From contig CAMQGK010000008.1 of the NCBI GenBank assembly GCA_947000775.1, positions 7,900,501 to 7,964,500 of the forward strand: DNA of 64,000 bases. The letters are read 5' to 3'. This document shows, in pieces, positions 1-14,468 of this stretch. Source of the DNA: Pterois miles (lineage: Eukaryota > Chordata > Actinopteri > Perciformes > Scorpaenidae). A model generated the notes under the pieces. The model had not been told where the DNA came from and did no database searches. It saw only the letters and a list, made by a program, of their open reading frames with translations. A program made the position numbers and the translations under genes. Position 1 is the first letter of the stretch. Each line of letters starts with the position of its first letter.

Positions 1-3000
1 GTTTAGATTCCAAAGGTGCCTTTATACATTTTCTTTCACTTTTTATATTTAACAGCAGCTATACTGTAAATGAAGATGTTCTGTGGCTATTGCAAAACAC
101 AACACTGCTGTGTCAGTACTTAAGGTGCTGCACTTTAAATCCAGCTCCTCTGCTTGATTTACGAGGCCTTCCAGTTGCCTCTAAACGAGATCACAACATG
201 CGGAACGCAGACCTCGGCAGTGCTTTAAAACATGTTTACATTGCCCCTGACCAGATGAACGTATCCCTACGGTTCGTGTCTGTTTGTGCTTCCACTGCAC
301 ATTGTTGCTTTTCCTTAAGATCACAGATGCCAGATAGCTGACTTTTTATTTGACTTCCTGAGTGGATTCCAAGCTTTAAAACAGGTGTAATCATGTCCTC
401 TAGTCATTGTAAAATCAGGCAAAGAGAGAACAGAAAATTGTTTCCCCTGCACATGCTTTCATCTGCAGTACTCTGCTGCCATTAAGTCAATGCAAATAAA
501 AAACGACCCATGGTTGACTTTTAGACTGGATTCCACTGATGGCTATCTGACACGCCTCTGGTGACTGTCACATTAGCAATCATGAAAAAAATGCAACTGG
601 GTGACAATGTTGCCCGTCCTCTAAAGATAAAAACACATGACTGAGTGTGGCTTATTCTGCAAATGCACTTCAGGGGAAAAGATTTTAAAGAGCATGGTGT
701 GAACGGCAATGATTGGAATTTTAAAATGAACATGTCCCACCTATACAAAGACAAACACCATATTTTAAAAAGAAATACAGTGCATACAGTACGCAGCTAT
801 TTCGCAACGCCTTAAAATGCAAATATAAAATAGTTGCATATTAACAGTTCCTCTCGAGAAAAAAAAAAATAACGCTGTCTCAACAATAAACACCCTTCAG
901 CTACTTATGAAGCACTATGTTGTTTGATTAACAGCAGATTCACTCATTGTGTGCCTGCGAAGATATAAAAGCAAAATAGAGCACACAGATGTCAGCAGCC
1001 TACAAGGAACCCATCACACCAGAGCTGCAGTGTATTTAAGGGAAAACTTTCCATCAGACTTGCATGGACCTGTTATTTGCAAGGCGCCGAACTGATTTAT
1101 GCGTTCCCGATATGTTGCTATGTGCATCTAGTTTCCTACAGGCAAATCAAACCGCAGAGGCATCACCATCCATCATCGTTTATGACAATGAAATCAGATT
1201 AATTTTGGCTAAATTGCTGCTTCGCTCGGGGGATTTATTTAATGGCTTCTAGGACAAACACAGACATTGGCCCAGTCAGTGTTGCTGTTGTGAATTTACT
1301 AAAGTCAGCACATTTCTGTCGATAAAAAAAGCAGCAAACAGACATGGCCGCTGGGCCTTACTATCACATGATGTCATTAGTGGACACTTTCAGACGACTT
1401 GACAGGTTAAAGTTCCCCGTGGCGAGATCATCAACAAGCATTTGTTGAAAACTTACATTCTGTTGTATTTGCAGAAATAATTGTTATTTTACCCTGTTAT
1501 TCTCTATCCTTTGAAAATCAGTGCACCAATTTCTGGAGAGTGCAGAGTAAATGGCAAATGGATTTGAATTAAGAGAGCCCGTTTGACAGTCTTTCGATCT
1601 CTCAAAGCGCTTTACACTACATATCAACATTTACACACATTCATACACTGATGGAAGAGGATATATGGACGGACAACCCTAAAACATAATGCCTCCGGTC
1701 ACAGCTGTCACTGGCGTGGAGGCATGATAAAAAGGAACAAGATGAATTGGATCACGTCAGACAAATAACCACCCTGTTTCAAATTTATGTCAAGGACTGA
1801 GCATTCCTCTTGACGATTTGCGTTTCAATTTACATAATGGGTTGTCTTTAGTGTTGTGCGAAAAGAATCTGTTAAGCTCAAAGCTTTACATTTTCATTTA
1901 AATGCAAAAATACCCTTTGTATTTCAAACCATTTAATCTGCATTCAAAACATGCCTTTTACTCAACTCCTTTGAATGTTGAGGTAGGCACTTTGCAACAA
2001 TTTCACAAATGCACGTAATAAACTAAAATGTTTGGTCCTCGAAGTCAGACTAGATAACGCAATAAGAAAATGTCAGATCTAAAAAACTCCATTGTATACA
2101 CGCAAAGGCAACCTCCACATTATATAGAAAATAACCCTCTCTAAACATTTACAGTACACTGTAGTGCTACCAAATGCTATCATCTGAAGATGGAATGAAT
2201 GTCAGCATCCATACAACAAAAAAAGCATTGTGGCCAAATATCCATGCTCCCACTGTTTTCAGAAGTAGGCTGCAGTGGAATCCCTGCTATGCGGCACTGA
2301 TTGTCCAGATCCACAGATTCCCCATGAATATAATTTTCAAACACTTCATAATGGAAGAACATGTAGCTACAATTCAGTTTATTTACATGCTACAGTATAT
2401 TTTGAATTTCCTAAGCAAATTTTACACTAAAATAACGTGGGAAATGCAACAATTGTCTTCTGTATGGTCCTCTGAGGTTGAACCCCTCAAGAATAAAACT
2501 AAATCTAGCTATAGAGAAAGGAATCTCTGTGTCCGTATGTACACCCTGAGGCAAAACTGTGATTTGTGATTTTGGGCTATACAAAAATGAACTGACTTGG
2601 CTATGTGTGTATGTCCTTTGCATATCTTGAAAACAGTTCATGTAATCTGCTTCACACTTGGTGGATGTAGTGCTGGGGACCCAACGACATAGTGTTGGTA
2701 CAAATTGGACACAAGCGGGGGTGGGGCTTCGAGGCTTTACAGGCCGTGGCTCATTAACTGCAGTTCACTTTTGCTGTTGGATGCCGGATATACTAATATC
2801 AAGCAATCTGCCTTCTCCGAATGGGCACGCCCCTTCAGACAATGCTGCAAGCAGCAAAACTGGGCCAAGGAATCTGCCTGTTTCGAACACGCATGTACTC
2901 TGAACGGCCACGCCACGAATGTGAACTGCATTAGTGTGAACTAAATGTTCAGTTTCGACGTGACGGAGGGAAAATTGGAGCTTGAGCACGCAGGCTCATT

Positions 3001-6000
3001 CTTGACCTTGGGAACACATATCTGTGAAAAAATATTACAGTCTGAAAGTTCCCTTACTAGCTTTTCCAGGGACTTCGATTGTACCTCACAGCTACTTTGA
3101 TTCTAACTGGAAACCTTTGTTATCATTCCCCTTTTTGCCCCATGTTTCCAGTTTATCTCCAGCTGTCATACTGAATTAATACCATAAACTTACCTAAAAT
3201 TACACTTAAAAAATGTTATTTAAAACAAGAAAAAGGCGGTCACATCCAATATTCAGTGGCAAATAAAGACCACCGTTAACACAGACAAGAATCTACCTCC
3301 TGTATAGGACCACTTATTATGTGACCAAAGTAGCACAGAACTTGTTGACGTCCATTTATCGAAAAAGGCTACGAGATACAGTCAAAAGCTCCAGAAAAAG
3401 CTAGAAAGTTGAATTTTAGCAGACTGTATGGGAGTCACGGTAGTCTACATTCTCAATAATTTCTCCTTAATGTCATCAGTAAATATTTGCTGGATCTCTG
3501 TGAAATTACAATAGTGTAAAAGGTTTACAGCTTTTTCTATTTAAGTGTAAATGGATGAGGAAATGTTCCTGAAAACCCATTAGCAGAGTAATTCACGACT
3601 GAACACATTCACAGTTTTAAAGGCCAGGAAATGTACCTTGCTCTTCCAGCACTTTTACCCTATCTGCAATATGTACAATCATTTGTCTTCATTAGCAAGT
3701 ACAACATCCTCACCTATGTGGCCGCGGCACTCAGAGAAGGTGGGGGTGGAACTTCTAGCCAGCTGACTACATGAGCAGACTAGCTGTCACTGCGTCCTGC
3801 ACCACTGATTCAAATGATGATCCGTGCAGAGGCAATCATTAACGCAACCTACCAGCAGCCTGAACACTGTTCGGTCAGCTATCTCTGCTGTTATGCAGTA
3901 CAGTGTATTTTAAAGCTGCTGTCACCTTTGGCTGGCCTTTACTGTACTATTGACTCTGCATTTAAGAGCTTTCACAAATATAAAAACCCACCAAAGGTGT
4001 AACATGAAAAAATGTCTGTGACACTGGCGATTTAAAAAAGACAAATGCACAACGTCACTGTATTACACTGCTGTAACCCCTCCCTAACGGCAGCAGTCTC
4101 CTGAGTCCTATCAGTAACAGCCCGCTAAGAGGCTTTACCCCCACCCAGCACAAAGAGCTGTCTGTTAGGCCAGGGAGGCATCCCAGGAGTCAGCCGAGAC
4201 AGGTGGCTATCCCCACAGGGTATGTATGTGGGGGCTGGGAGGTTGAATGCAGGAGTAATCAGAGACAAGTCAAGACAAAAGCATGGTGTTCTTTCAGCAG
4301 TGTGGGTTTCCAACTGTTGAATGTCTGGGTTAAATGTTTGGTGACGAGGAACACCACACCAAAGGAAGAGAAATAAGAAGTTTCTTTTGTCCATCTCAAA
4401 TGTCTTAACTGCAGTCTGGACACATGAAAATAAAAGCATTGCATTTTACTGAATGCCTTTTGATTAGGGACTGTACAACAATTATTTGTGGGTGGGGATG
4501 TGAATTTTTTCATTATTATTACAGCCTTCCCATGCAAGATTATATGCAAGAAAAAAATAATCAGACACTACGTATCAATAGTGGCTTTAGTGTGCACCAT
4601 GGTACATAGCTCGTAGAGGCAATATGTCCATTTATTTCAAAGAATACACTGGATATTTACAGACGTAAGTGATTAAACATGATCTCTAACAACAGTCATT
4701 CCACCTTCACAAAAAGGGGAACAGAAGTTACATGTGTCATATAAAGTTAGTTAGTAGATACTGTATAATTCAGCAAGTTCAGCATGACAACTATGTCCAC
4801 TCATTCTGTCACAATAATCAGCTGTCCAAATTTACACCAGGACTCTAAATCTCCTTTTTTGCATGCTATTGTAACTTTCAGGTAGATGGGACCTGACGGT
4901 AATTCAATCCTTCCAAGATTACACTTCCGTGGTGGAGACCATCCAAATCCTGCTCAAGTAGAAATGATCTTGTGTTTTCATTGAAGCTCTGGGTTTGAAT
5001 GAGGAGGCTTTAAGAGAGTGCCAACGAAACCATGCCAGTTTTTCATCCTAATCCCTTCAGATATTAGAGGTCCTTTACCTCTTACACCAAAGCACTTGAG
5101 TGAAATCTTCTAGGTTCTGTTACACCAGGTTTGAGATGCAGAAGAGGGCTTTAGTGAGGTTGAACTTGGATGGCCCTGGGAACTTTCATTTTTCGTCCAT
5201 CACTGCTACCAGGAAGAAAATTGTGGGTTTATTTTGGGTCACAAAAAGGTTATAAAACAACTGTAGATTCTAATTACACAAATAATAGTAATTTTAATAA
5301 TAATGAAGTTGAAAGTTTTTAATTGTCTGTGGTTGAAAACTAATTTCACAACGTTACATCAGACAACAGCGCTGCCAAATAGAGTGCCATGACAGGACCA
5401 TGGGAGTGTCTTTTGCCTTGCAGGACATTTATGGGGGAGTGCGCTATTTGTTCTTTCCCAAGAGGATCACATCTCTTTCCCAGGAAGGATGACAGTTTAT
5501 GAGAGAGTGCAGACAGAGCGATTGGGGAAATGGAATCCCATAGTGACAAGAAAGCTGCGATACTGTCGTGTACAGTAATCAAGATAGAAGAGCAAATCCA
5601 AAGAAAAGTCCACAGCTCATATGGGGAGAAAATAACAGATTAAGGGACGGACTTAACGCAGCAACAGCAACTGAATTATGAAATTAAGAAAACTATGTGG
5701 AGTAAACACAACAAATATGATCTATGTCAGCTACCATCCTGAAAAAAACTCCAGGCTGAAGAACAAAAACAGCAAAGAGGATCCAAACTCCTTCACCATA
5801 AAGTCATCAGATCAATGTTTCATGACCTCTATGGGTCAATCAATTGTAGTGCTTTCCTGTTGACCCCAAACTGCCCTCATTTGACCTGAATGAGTGTCCA
5901 GGGAATCACAAAGCAGTCATCCATGGGGAAGCATTTTAGTCAACCATGTTTGCTAACCAGAGCAGACCCAGCTCTGCTCCTTTATGGACATAGGGTCATC

Positions 6001-7140
6001 TTGTTGCCAGGAAACACTTTAAGGCTTTTGACCTCTTGGCTTCATGCTGTCTGTTGCTGGGAGGCTTTCTCATCCACACACCAGTACGGAAACAGTCAAT
6101 GTGAGACTATCTTAATAGACTGTTTGCATTCATTTTTGATAGCATGTCTATCTTGTTTCATAACTAATCAAACACAACCCAAAGACAGATGTGCAATACA
6201 CAGCAGCTGAAGTAATCCCATACACTGTGACTGCCGTAAGCTTCAAAGCAACCATGATAACATGTATTCCTCTTTCATGACACCCAACTTTGCCGTCAAA
6301 GAGCAAAGCAAAAGTTCAAAAGCTGCGGCTGGGTCATTGGCTTCTGTAGAAGTCCCTTTGATTCCTAATATAGTCACGGAAAGGCTTCCTGGCCCGGATA
6401 GAAAGAGAAAAAGGGAGTGAAAAAAGGGGGGATCAAATGGGATAGAGGTTTGTTTTGTTCTCTCCCCTCTATCTGTTCAACACTCCTGGCTGATGTAGCC
6501 TGCTGTTTAATCTCAGCTGGCTCAACGGCACGAAAAAGGCACCCAGTACAGAGAGCCATCAAACACAGCCAGGGTGTCAGAGGGTGACTCAACAGAAACA
6601 AGGGAAAAACGAACAATGAATGGGAGATGGGTTGACACAATACTGGAGCTACTGAACTGAGTCAGAGCCATGCCTATTTGTCAATCAGGAAGGCTTATAT
6701 GTAAATTTAAACCAACTTTTATGATTTAACCTACTGAACTACTCATGAATTATGAGTTCATACAATCTCTGTGTCACTAAGCCCTTTACTTCACTTTACC
6801 TGCACTGTTCAGCTTATATAAAATGTGATGTCTTAAACTCTGCTGACTTTGAGTAGAGCAAAGGTAAAATTCACAGATCTTCAGCATAAAGGTTACACTC
6901 CTTTAATGACTAATGATGACTAATTGGCCGATCCTTAGTACCTAGTATAAATGGGAATACATCATACTAGTTGGGAAATATGTTGACATTAGCAGTGGTC
7001 ACAGTACATAACTGGTTCCACCGGTTTGTGCTCTCAATAGAAAATTATTTCACAACCAGCCACTGATTGTCTGCATCACAGTATAATTAAATGACTAGTT
7101 CTGTTTGGAGGAGCTCTAAGTGCTGAAATACATTTTTCAT
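1..7140. other. gene-free stretch
   Basis: No open frame with family resemblance and no RNA gene seen. About 1595-1660 resembles a common teleost repeat (AAAGCGCTTTACACTACA, then CATTCATACACTGATGG). About 2650-2960 is locally GC-richer and of unknown nature. Confidence 0.6.
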
Positions 7141-7554
7141 TCATCAAGGCCAAGAAGAGTTTATTGTCTTTCACCTTTTTTTATATCAGGGTTGGGTTGC
7201 TGGAGATTATTTGCAAATCCATTACTTTTGGTCCACCCTTTGGCAGCCACAGTTTTCGCCCTAGAAAGCTGAAATTTGGTATGGAGGTCAAGTACGTGGG
7301 TGTGACAGTGTGGGTTTGTGCTTATGATAATTGGCAAAAATGGGTGTGGCAGTGAGAATGGCCTATAACAGCATGTTCTCACTCCCAAATCAACAAAAAA
7401 CACCGTTTTGGTAAGTGCACAACATGATCACATACCGATGCACGAAGGCAGCCATTAGTGACGATATGCACCAGGCTTTCAACTACCATTTCAACTCCAA
7501 TGTTATCGGACGGTCAGAGCAAGTGACAAAGTATTAAGAGTATGAGAGTTCATT

Positions 7555-7860
7555 TGGGGCGGGTGGAAGGGTGGAGGTAGGTAGGTGGGGTCAAACAAAC
7601 ATAGGACTTTCCACCAGGAGTCCACTGTTCGTGGCCCATATTCACTTATTTTGTCACGTCAGTTGTGGCTAGTCAGTAAGTCATTAGTAAGTGACGTTAG
7701 CGTCATCTACGTTATTGTCAACTATGACTGTTTCTTAAACCTAACTAAATGGTTGTGTTGCCTAAACCTAACTTCCTGTGAAAACAAAAGATCATTTTTA
7801 AAGGACAGCGTTTATTGACACACCGTCCCTGACACATCCAATACCAGAGGGGTACTCTCG
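7555..7860 (-). repeat. dispersed repeat family B, copy 1
   Basis: Contains GTGGGGTCAAACAAACATAG, CCACCAGGAGTCCACTGTTC and CTAAATGGTTGTGTTGCC. These match, inverted, the segment at 26375-26650. A repeat-like block of unknown type precedes it (7140-7420). Confidence 0.65.
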
Positions 7861-7919
7861 AATGTGTCGTCCTTCAGTGCTAAGGGTCACTGATTAAACA
7901 GTAGTATTTGAGGAGTTGG

Positions 7920-8115
7920 GCGTTTGTCGAACAAAAAGGTGCATAACTTCTAAACAGATGAACGTACCATGGTCAAACTCATGACTTGTTTGTCGTAGAC
8001 TCTTGTGGAAGGCATCTCATGGAACCGTTTGGAGTTGTTTGCCCAACCCCCTACACTTTAGCCCCGTTCCTTTCTTAACCCATAAACCACTTGTCGTAGA
8101 CACCTGTGGAAAGCC
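7920..8115. repeat. imperfect direct repeat pair
   Basis: TTGTCGTAGACTCTTGTGGA near 7990 recurs as TTGTCGTAGACACCTGTGGA near 8092, about 100 bp apart. Probably part of a dispersed element that I cannot name. Confidence 0.45.
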
Positions 8116-8739
8116 TCATTAGTTGGGATAAATAACAAAAAATGCTCGCCTAAGCAATCCTATTTGCTCATTTAGGCTAATGTTATTACCATGTTGTTTT
8201 GTAATTTGAGCTATATTGCGTTATTTTTGTGAAATGTGGTATAAAATCTCCACAGCTCATATCATTATTAAACGGCAAGTGCTGGGTCAGATGTGTCCAC
8301 ATAGTACCTATTATACTTTTCAGTCTAAACGGGTGATATGCTAAGATGCACTGTTTATTCAGTTAGCTATACAACATTTAGTCTGCACTTGGAAGTCACT
8401 GGGTGGAAATACTTAGACACAACTAATCTCTGTGTAAGAGCTAGTTTGTGTGGTGTAAGGTGTTTTAATTTAGTAATGCAAACAAATCCACTTAGTAAAC
8501 ACTTACATTATAACTTCTATATCTGAAATATAAACAAAGCCAAGGTTCACTGAGCCAGGACAACAATTTAGACAAGCAATTCAGATGTAATTTGTTACAT
8601 CCCGTGAGGTTCCTAAATCCTAGAGGAAAAATGGCCCAGAAAATAAGTCTCACTGGATGATTTGTAATCTTTATAGCTGTAACTACATCTGATAAATAAT
8701 CAAGAACTCCTTGTGTATATGGTGATTAAAAATAACCCC

Positions 8740-9060
8740 ATGAACTATGACTGGAATGCAGCCTGACCAGCCTGGAGGAGCAATTTGTTCTCAGGCCGGC
8801 CACTTTCTGTATTTGGGTTTCTCAGATGGTTTCTGTGTAATGTTTAGAGAAGCTTCCAAAGGGTGCTCTTTCTAAACCTCAGCTGAGCTAATTTATGAGA
8901 GCAGTGGCGGCCATTGTTAATGTTTAATATTTGCGCTGACATAAACAGCGTTGCGTCTCTTCTGCTGCGTTTGGAGCACAGAAGTTTAACAAGGCTCTGA
9001 AGGAGTGATTCACAGATCCAGGCCAGCTGAGAGCTCCTTTAAGACTTTAATTTCCCCAAA
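8740..9060. promoter_or_regulatory. candidate conserved non-coding element
   Basis: A mixed-composition, repeat-free block with CAGCTGAGCTAATTTATGAG and GCGGCCATTGTTAATG. It stands out from its AT-rich, repeat-bearing surroundings. No alignment was possible, so this rests on appearance only. Confidence 0.25.
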
Positions 9061-10535
9061 ACGCTTGTTTTCCTAACATATAATGTAGCTATATATGACT
9101 TCCACTTATGTAATAGTCTAATCCGAATGAGGTATTTGCTTGGTCTGAAGGTGAACGCTATCATCACATCGGTGGTGCAGAAAATCTCTTGCGAAGCACA
9201 ACATTAGGGTTGTGGCAAGCTTTGACATTCATTAAGTATTTTTCCTAGACGAAACAAGATATTCATGCTATGGGACAGGCCTTATTAAGTTTTCCGCGGC
9301 TTCATAAATCTCCCGACATGGAGCTCCTCGTGCCTGGGAATGTAATAAGGCTGACATAGTGGAGCTAATGTGCTACATCCATCACAAGCATTAGCATGAC
9401 TGCATAGCATGCAGCGCCATTGCAAACATTCATTCTCAAGTCCATCATGATAGGCACGAGACTTCTGTAATACAACAGTGACGTTTATAGAGTTCCCAAG
9501 TCTACTTATTAAAGTTGTTGAATCACTAACAGAACTGTGCAACAAACTAGAGAGAGAAAACCTAATTAAACCAGAATAAAGTAACTTGACAATTGTGTAT
9601 ATTTACTTGGTATCTGTGGCTTCCTGTCTGAGGGGTCCACTGTGTCTCTGGCTCTTTTGATTCCTCGCTAAAACTAACTCCAGTAACCCATATCCTGTAT
9701 CCTCATTTGCTAGCATGGTGACAGTTTCCCAGATACCAGAGCATATTGGTTTCCCTTCATCTTGTGGCACGAGCCCAACTCCAGCTACTAATTTGCTAAT
9801 GGATCCCTGCTGGAAGCTGCTGTCTTGACTGTACACAAGTGTAATTATTTGCGCTCAAGTAAAGCAACTGAGGGCTAACTAAGAGAATGAATTAATCATT
9901 GTTTTGCACTCTGCTCCCAAACTCAGAGGGACTGCAGCTGATTTTACCTTTGTTTGCTTTCCACAAATCCTGAGTGTCATTCACCCACAGAACAGGGTGG
10001 CTATAACTGCTGACAGGAGAATTTGACAAACTTTGAGTAACTTCACTTGACTGTATTGTAAACTGATAGTGGGTTTTCTCCCACACTCTCTAAAGGGGAA
10101 ACGATATGGTAATATGTGCTTAGTTTTTCCTTAAAGTGAGGAAAAAAATGTGAGTTTAAGATGGCTGTGCATTGGCAAGAATCTGCCGACACGTATCATT
10201 ATACAGGAGTCACGATTCCAGATATTGTTATTTCTTCTAGCAAGGCAATATATTGCAGTTTTTTAAAACTAATTTTAGGAAAACGGAGTAAAAAAACATT
10301 AGCAGCACGCATTTACCGTATGTCACTTCCCATCTATGTTTACGTTGTTATGTTGGAGTGGAAGCATCGTCATCACGGGTTTAAACTTGGGATGCTGGTG
10401 TACAATTTATTGTTTTAATGATAAATAACAATTCAGTAAATGTCAAGTTGTCTTACACATAAAAGAATAACATCACTCCACTAAAAATACAGCAAATATG
10501 ATTTAAGAAGCTTATCTTTATAAAACAGTCAATAT
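9061..10535. other. gene-free stretch
   Basis: Nothing recognisable. The short open frames here show no family motif. Confidence 0.6.
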
Positions 10536-10539
10536 AGCA

Positions 10540-11035
10540 TGACAGTAGTGCTCCCAATGGCATCTGCAGGATTTCACAGACTGGAGGAAAACAACCAATC
10601 AGAGCTGATCTGATCTGCCGTTCAGCTTCTGTCTATGACAGCCATGAGTCAGTCACTCGTGAACTAGGCAGCGCTGATCATATATGAATCAATATTCTGT
10701 TACTGTAATGCTCATTTCTCACCTCAAATGATTTCACAATCATTTTAGCTGTAAAATGAGAAAGTTGTGACACGGCAGCCATGATGAGATCTCTTGAGAA
10801 AAACCAAGCACCGCCTACCAGCTTGAGCACAGCCAATAGGAAAGCTCTCTCTCAAATGACCTGTGATCGGTCAAAGTCTTCCGTCACAGGCTAGATTTTT
10901 ATAAAACCTGAAAACAGAGCCATGAGGAGGTGCAAAAAACTAGTTTTCTCTCAGTACACTTGAATTACAATATGCTGAGAGGTTAAGGAACTTTTGCCCA
11001 ATGATGCCAAAAAAATTGCTGCCTATTGAAGTTTC
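10540..11035 (+). repeat. dispersed repeat family C, copy 1
   Basis: Carries GGAGGAAAACAACCAATCAG, TCATTTCTCACCTCAAATG, AACCAAGCACCGCC and AATTACAATATGCTGA in order, all repeated near 45.8-46.3 kb. From about 11040 to 11130 a separate repeat fragment follows (GGGATCAGATCAGTACTC, ending GTTACAACCCTAG). Confidence 0.75.
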
Positions 11036-11135
11036 AATCACACCCTGGGATCAGATCAGTACTCTGTATCGCCCGACACCCAAGGCCCAGGTTCGCTATT
11101 GGTATCTGAAAAGTTGAATCGTTACAACCCTAGTT

Positions 11136-12699
11136 CAAACACAACACTAAATTTGTCACGAATCTGCCTTAAACCATTAATTAAAAAGCAATACAGTGTT
11201 TCTGGGAATTCATAATGTATCATAAAACATAATACTGTGTTTTCTTACATATTTTCGTATACCCTTAAAGTTTAAGCTTGAGCAAATAACCTAATTTTCT
11301 CAAATGTGACTGGATGATTTGGTGAAAGACAGCAATTGTCTTCACCACAACGGCTGTGTCAACTGGTTTTCCCGTTGATGTAGGAAACATACACTTATAA
11401 GGAGAGAGGAAGGCCCAAAAGGCAACTTCTGTTTATGTGTAGTGTACCATGTAGCCCGGAGGAATTTTGACTCAGACTTATTACAACAGAAACCTGCAGA
11501 ACCTGTTCTGTGCGTCCAATTATTTCAAGGCCACCAGAAGTCTCAACTACCCCCAACCCCCAAGGGATATTATCAGTCAGTTATGACATGGTTACATTTG
11601 TTAAGACATGAAATTTGGGCAAGTTTAGAGAGCTTTATATGTTTTTAATTGAACTGCTGACAAGGAGGTCATGCTGCCATTCACAAGGCTCTTTGGTTTA
11701 GTGCCCTCAACGTGGTTCAGCTTGACAGGAAGCTTAAGCCTGCCAAAGCCTCTGGGAGGCAGAGATAAGGAAAGGCAGCATAAAACCAAATAAAGCTGCT
11801 TTGCTCTTGGAGTGAGACAAAGTTACAAGTACGCTTAATGTGCCTGGATAAAGTGATTATATCTGTCTGGAACTCATGTAACACTAAAAGTGTCCTTTGT
11901 GTTTAATCTCATTATTTTGTGCCTTTCATATTGATGCAAGACAACTGTCACGCATTCAGGAAATATCCATCAACAATACTTCATTCATGATTTCATGAGT
12001 TTCAAATACGATGAGATCCTTAAAGGAGACAGCTCTATGGACAACGTGAATAACTGAAGACTAATCCAACATGGCAGCATTTCCAAAGCCACGTCCTGAT
12101 GTCACATCCCAGTCTGAGATCTTCTGGAGTGCTGTGCCCCATGGCCACTCATCCAATTGCAAGCCAAAGAGACCAAGCTTCTCATCTTTCCTATAATGAC
12201 TTTCCCAGTATAGTCTGTCTGGAACGTCAATTATTACATGAAAGATAAGAAGCTAGAGCGAGGCATAAAAATGAATATAACATTGCAGACCATCAAATAT
12301 TCTGCATGGCTGGCATTTCAATTCTGTCTCACTTTTGATGTGTGTTATTTTCAAATAACTCCAGCCATAGCATAGCCTTTCGGTAACAGGATCCTCATCT
12401 ATGATAATACTTGGTATGCCATCCTGAATATTATCCTTGGTGGCACTCCCCTGCTAATAGCTTGGGAATTTTAAAGGGTAAAAATAAGCAACAATTTGCC
12501 AAATTTATAATCATTATCCTCCTGATCTTGTGTTTTATCAAAAGCAAGTGACAGAGTGGCAAAGTGAATTAACAAGGATAATTTCCACGCCGCATTACAC
12601 AGGGCACCACAAAGTCAGACTTCATCGTTAAGAAATTATTCTGAACTTAAGTTCACCAAAAAAGGGAAACACTATAATGTGAGCGTTTTTTTTTGTTTC
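11136..12699. other. gene-free stretch
   Basis: No gene or repeat recognised. 11650-11820 and 12050-12250 are repeat-poor and could be conserved, but nothing specific shows it. Confidence 0.55.
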
Positions 12700-13437
12700 A
12701 GTATCAGTAACAACGTTAATGCAAATTCATTTTAACGCCATGCATGTATTTAACACATTAACAGAAACAATATTTCAGAGGTTGTTGCAGGCTTAATTTT
12801 AGAGCTAGAGTAAAGATACTGGCATCATATGAAACTAGAAAACGTAAGGAATCCATTGGAACCAACCATGTCATACTAGCTTGTTGCAAAGGAGGTTGAA
12901 TAATCCTTTAAACTGGCACTAAATTGTCAAAAGAAACAAAAAAACACCGTCATGGCCATATTCAAAGGGGTCCCTTGACCTCTGACCTCAAGATATGTGA
13001 ATGTAAATGGGTTCTATGGATACCCACCAGTGTCCCCTTTACAGACATGCCCACTTTATGATAATCCCATAGTTTGGGGCAAGTCATAGTCAAGTCAGCA
13101 CAGTAACATCTGTTGTTGCCTGTTGGGCTTGTATTCACCATGTGATGATTTAAGCATATTTTTATGCTATATGAAGTACCTGTGAGGGTTTCAGGACAGT
13201 ATTTGATATTGATTTGTGCCGTTAATTGATTTCCAATAATGTATATATACATTCATTTAGAAAATAAAGCAGCATATTTGCCCACTCCCATGTTAATAAG
13301 AGTATTAATGCTTGACACATCTCCCTTTATAGTACACTTTGAACAAAAACAAATGTGCAATTAATTTGCAATTAGTTGTGATTAATCGCAGACAATCATG
13401 TGATTAATCTCGATTAAATATTTTAATCGATTGACAG
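12700..13437 (-). mobile_element. family A non-autonomous DNA transposon-like element, copy 1
   Basis: Inverted relative to the copies at 29.3 and 51.5 kb. It shares GAGGTCAGAGGTCAAGGGAC, TAAAGTGGGCATGTCTGTAA, ATTAACATGGGAGTGGGC and the TGTCAATCGATTAAAATATT end (all as read on the minus strand). Confidence 0.75.
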
Positions 13438-14468
13438 ATCTGTCTTTTTTGCATTAAAGATTCACACAATGTGAGCAGGACAAAAATCACAATATATTAT
13501 TTCATTTCCACAACAAAAATAACAGCAATCAATAAAAACATGTTTTTCTTTCAAATGCTGGCAGCATAAAATAGAAACGTCAAACAAATAAACAAACTTT
13601 AAAACAACAAACCTTTCGTTTTGACCACAGTCCACCATCAACATCTTCCATCTGGTGCTAACAGGGTTTTGTCTCAGGCCTAAATCATCTTTAAGACAAT
13701 CAAATTGCTTTTGGTTTCAGTCAAGCATCTGTGCTTTGAGCGTGCTACTAACCTCTTGACTGTACATGTTAATTCTACTCTTTATCTTAGCAACTTCCAT
13801 CAGTCAAAACATTTGAGCAAAAATAATTAAAAGCTTAATAATGAGTGGTGCTCAGAATTTGGCATGGAAGCAAATTGCACTTGCTTTAACACTTAAACTT
13901 AGCACTTTACCACTTTAAATAGTTTACCCACTTGAATCACTCAGCATGAAATGTCCAATTTTCCAAATGGCTGCTAAATCCTAATCTACTCCTTCACTTA
14001 GATCAGCTGATTGTGGTTAAACTCACACAAAGTTGAATTTTCCACAGATTAAGACAATTTGCTGTTCAGCTGATGTTTCTCACCATCTTCAGTATTTTTA
14101 AATACCAATAAAACTGCTGAGGTATTGGGTAACTCCACAATAAATATAATCTGTAAATCGTATTGGAGCACCCTTTTAATATAACTGACCTGCATGATAA
14201 AATATTAAGACATTGTTAAGATGTTTTCACATGATTTTGGTGTGACATTAAGTGGCAATGGCTTGATGAGTGTGTGTTCAATCCACAACGTAAGGAAGCT
14301 GGTACCAAGGTGAAAAGTAACAAGTCTTACCAACACTTTGGCTGTCACTATAATAAGAAAAATGTGAAGCATTTTGGGAAAATAATCTGACAAGTGAAGA
14401 CTGCATTTTAAAATCTTTCTTCACAGGACATCTCAGTAGTCTCTGTAACCACTGTTTTTAGCTTATCA
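13438..14468 (-). other. lurap1l 3' flank and probable 3' UTR
   Basis: AT-rich sequence after the lurap1l stop, with no other gene visible. The 3' UTR end is not determined. Confidence 0.5.
14175..14180 (-). terminator. possible lurap1l polyadenylation signal (ATTAAA)
   Basis: ATTAAA on the minus strand about 290 bp past the lurap1l stop. It is the nearest plausible signal I noticed. The 3' UTR may run further. Confidence 0.25.

Noticed and set aside
1..14000. MPDZ exons expected next to lurap1l by mammalian synteny
   Set aside because: No PDZ-like frame with splice sites could be seen.
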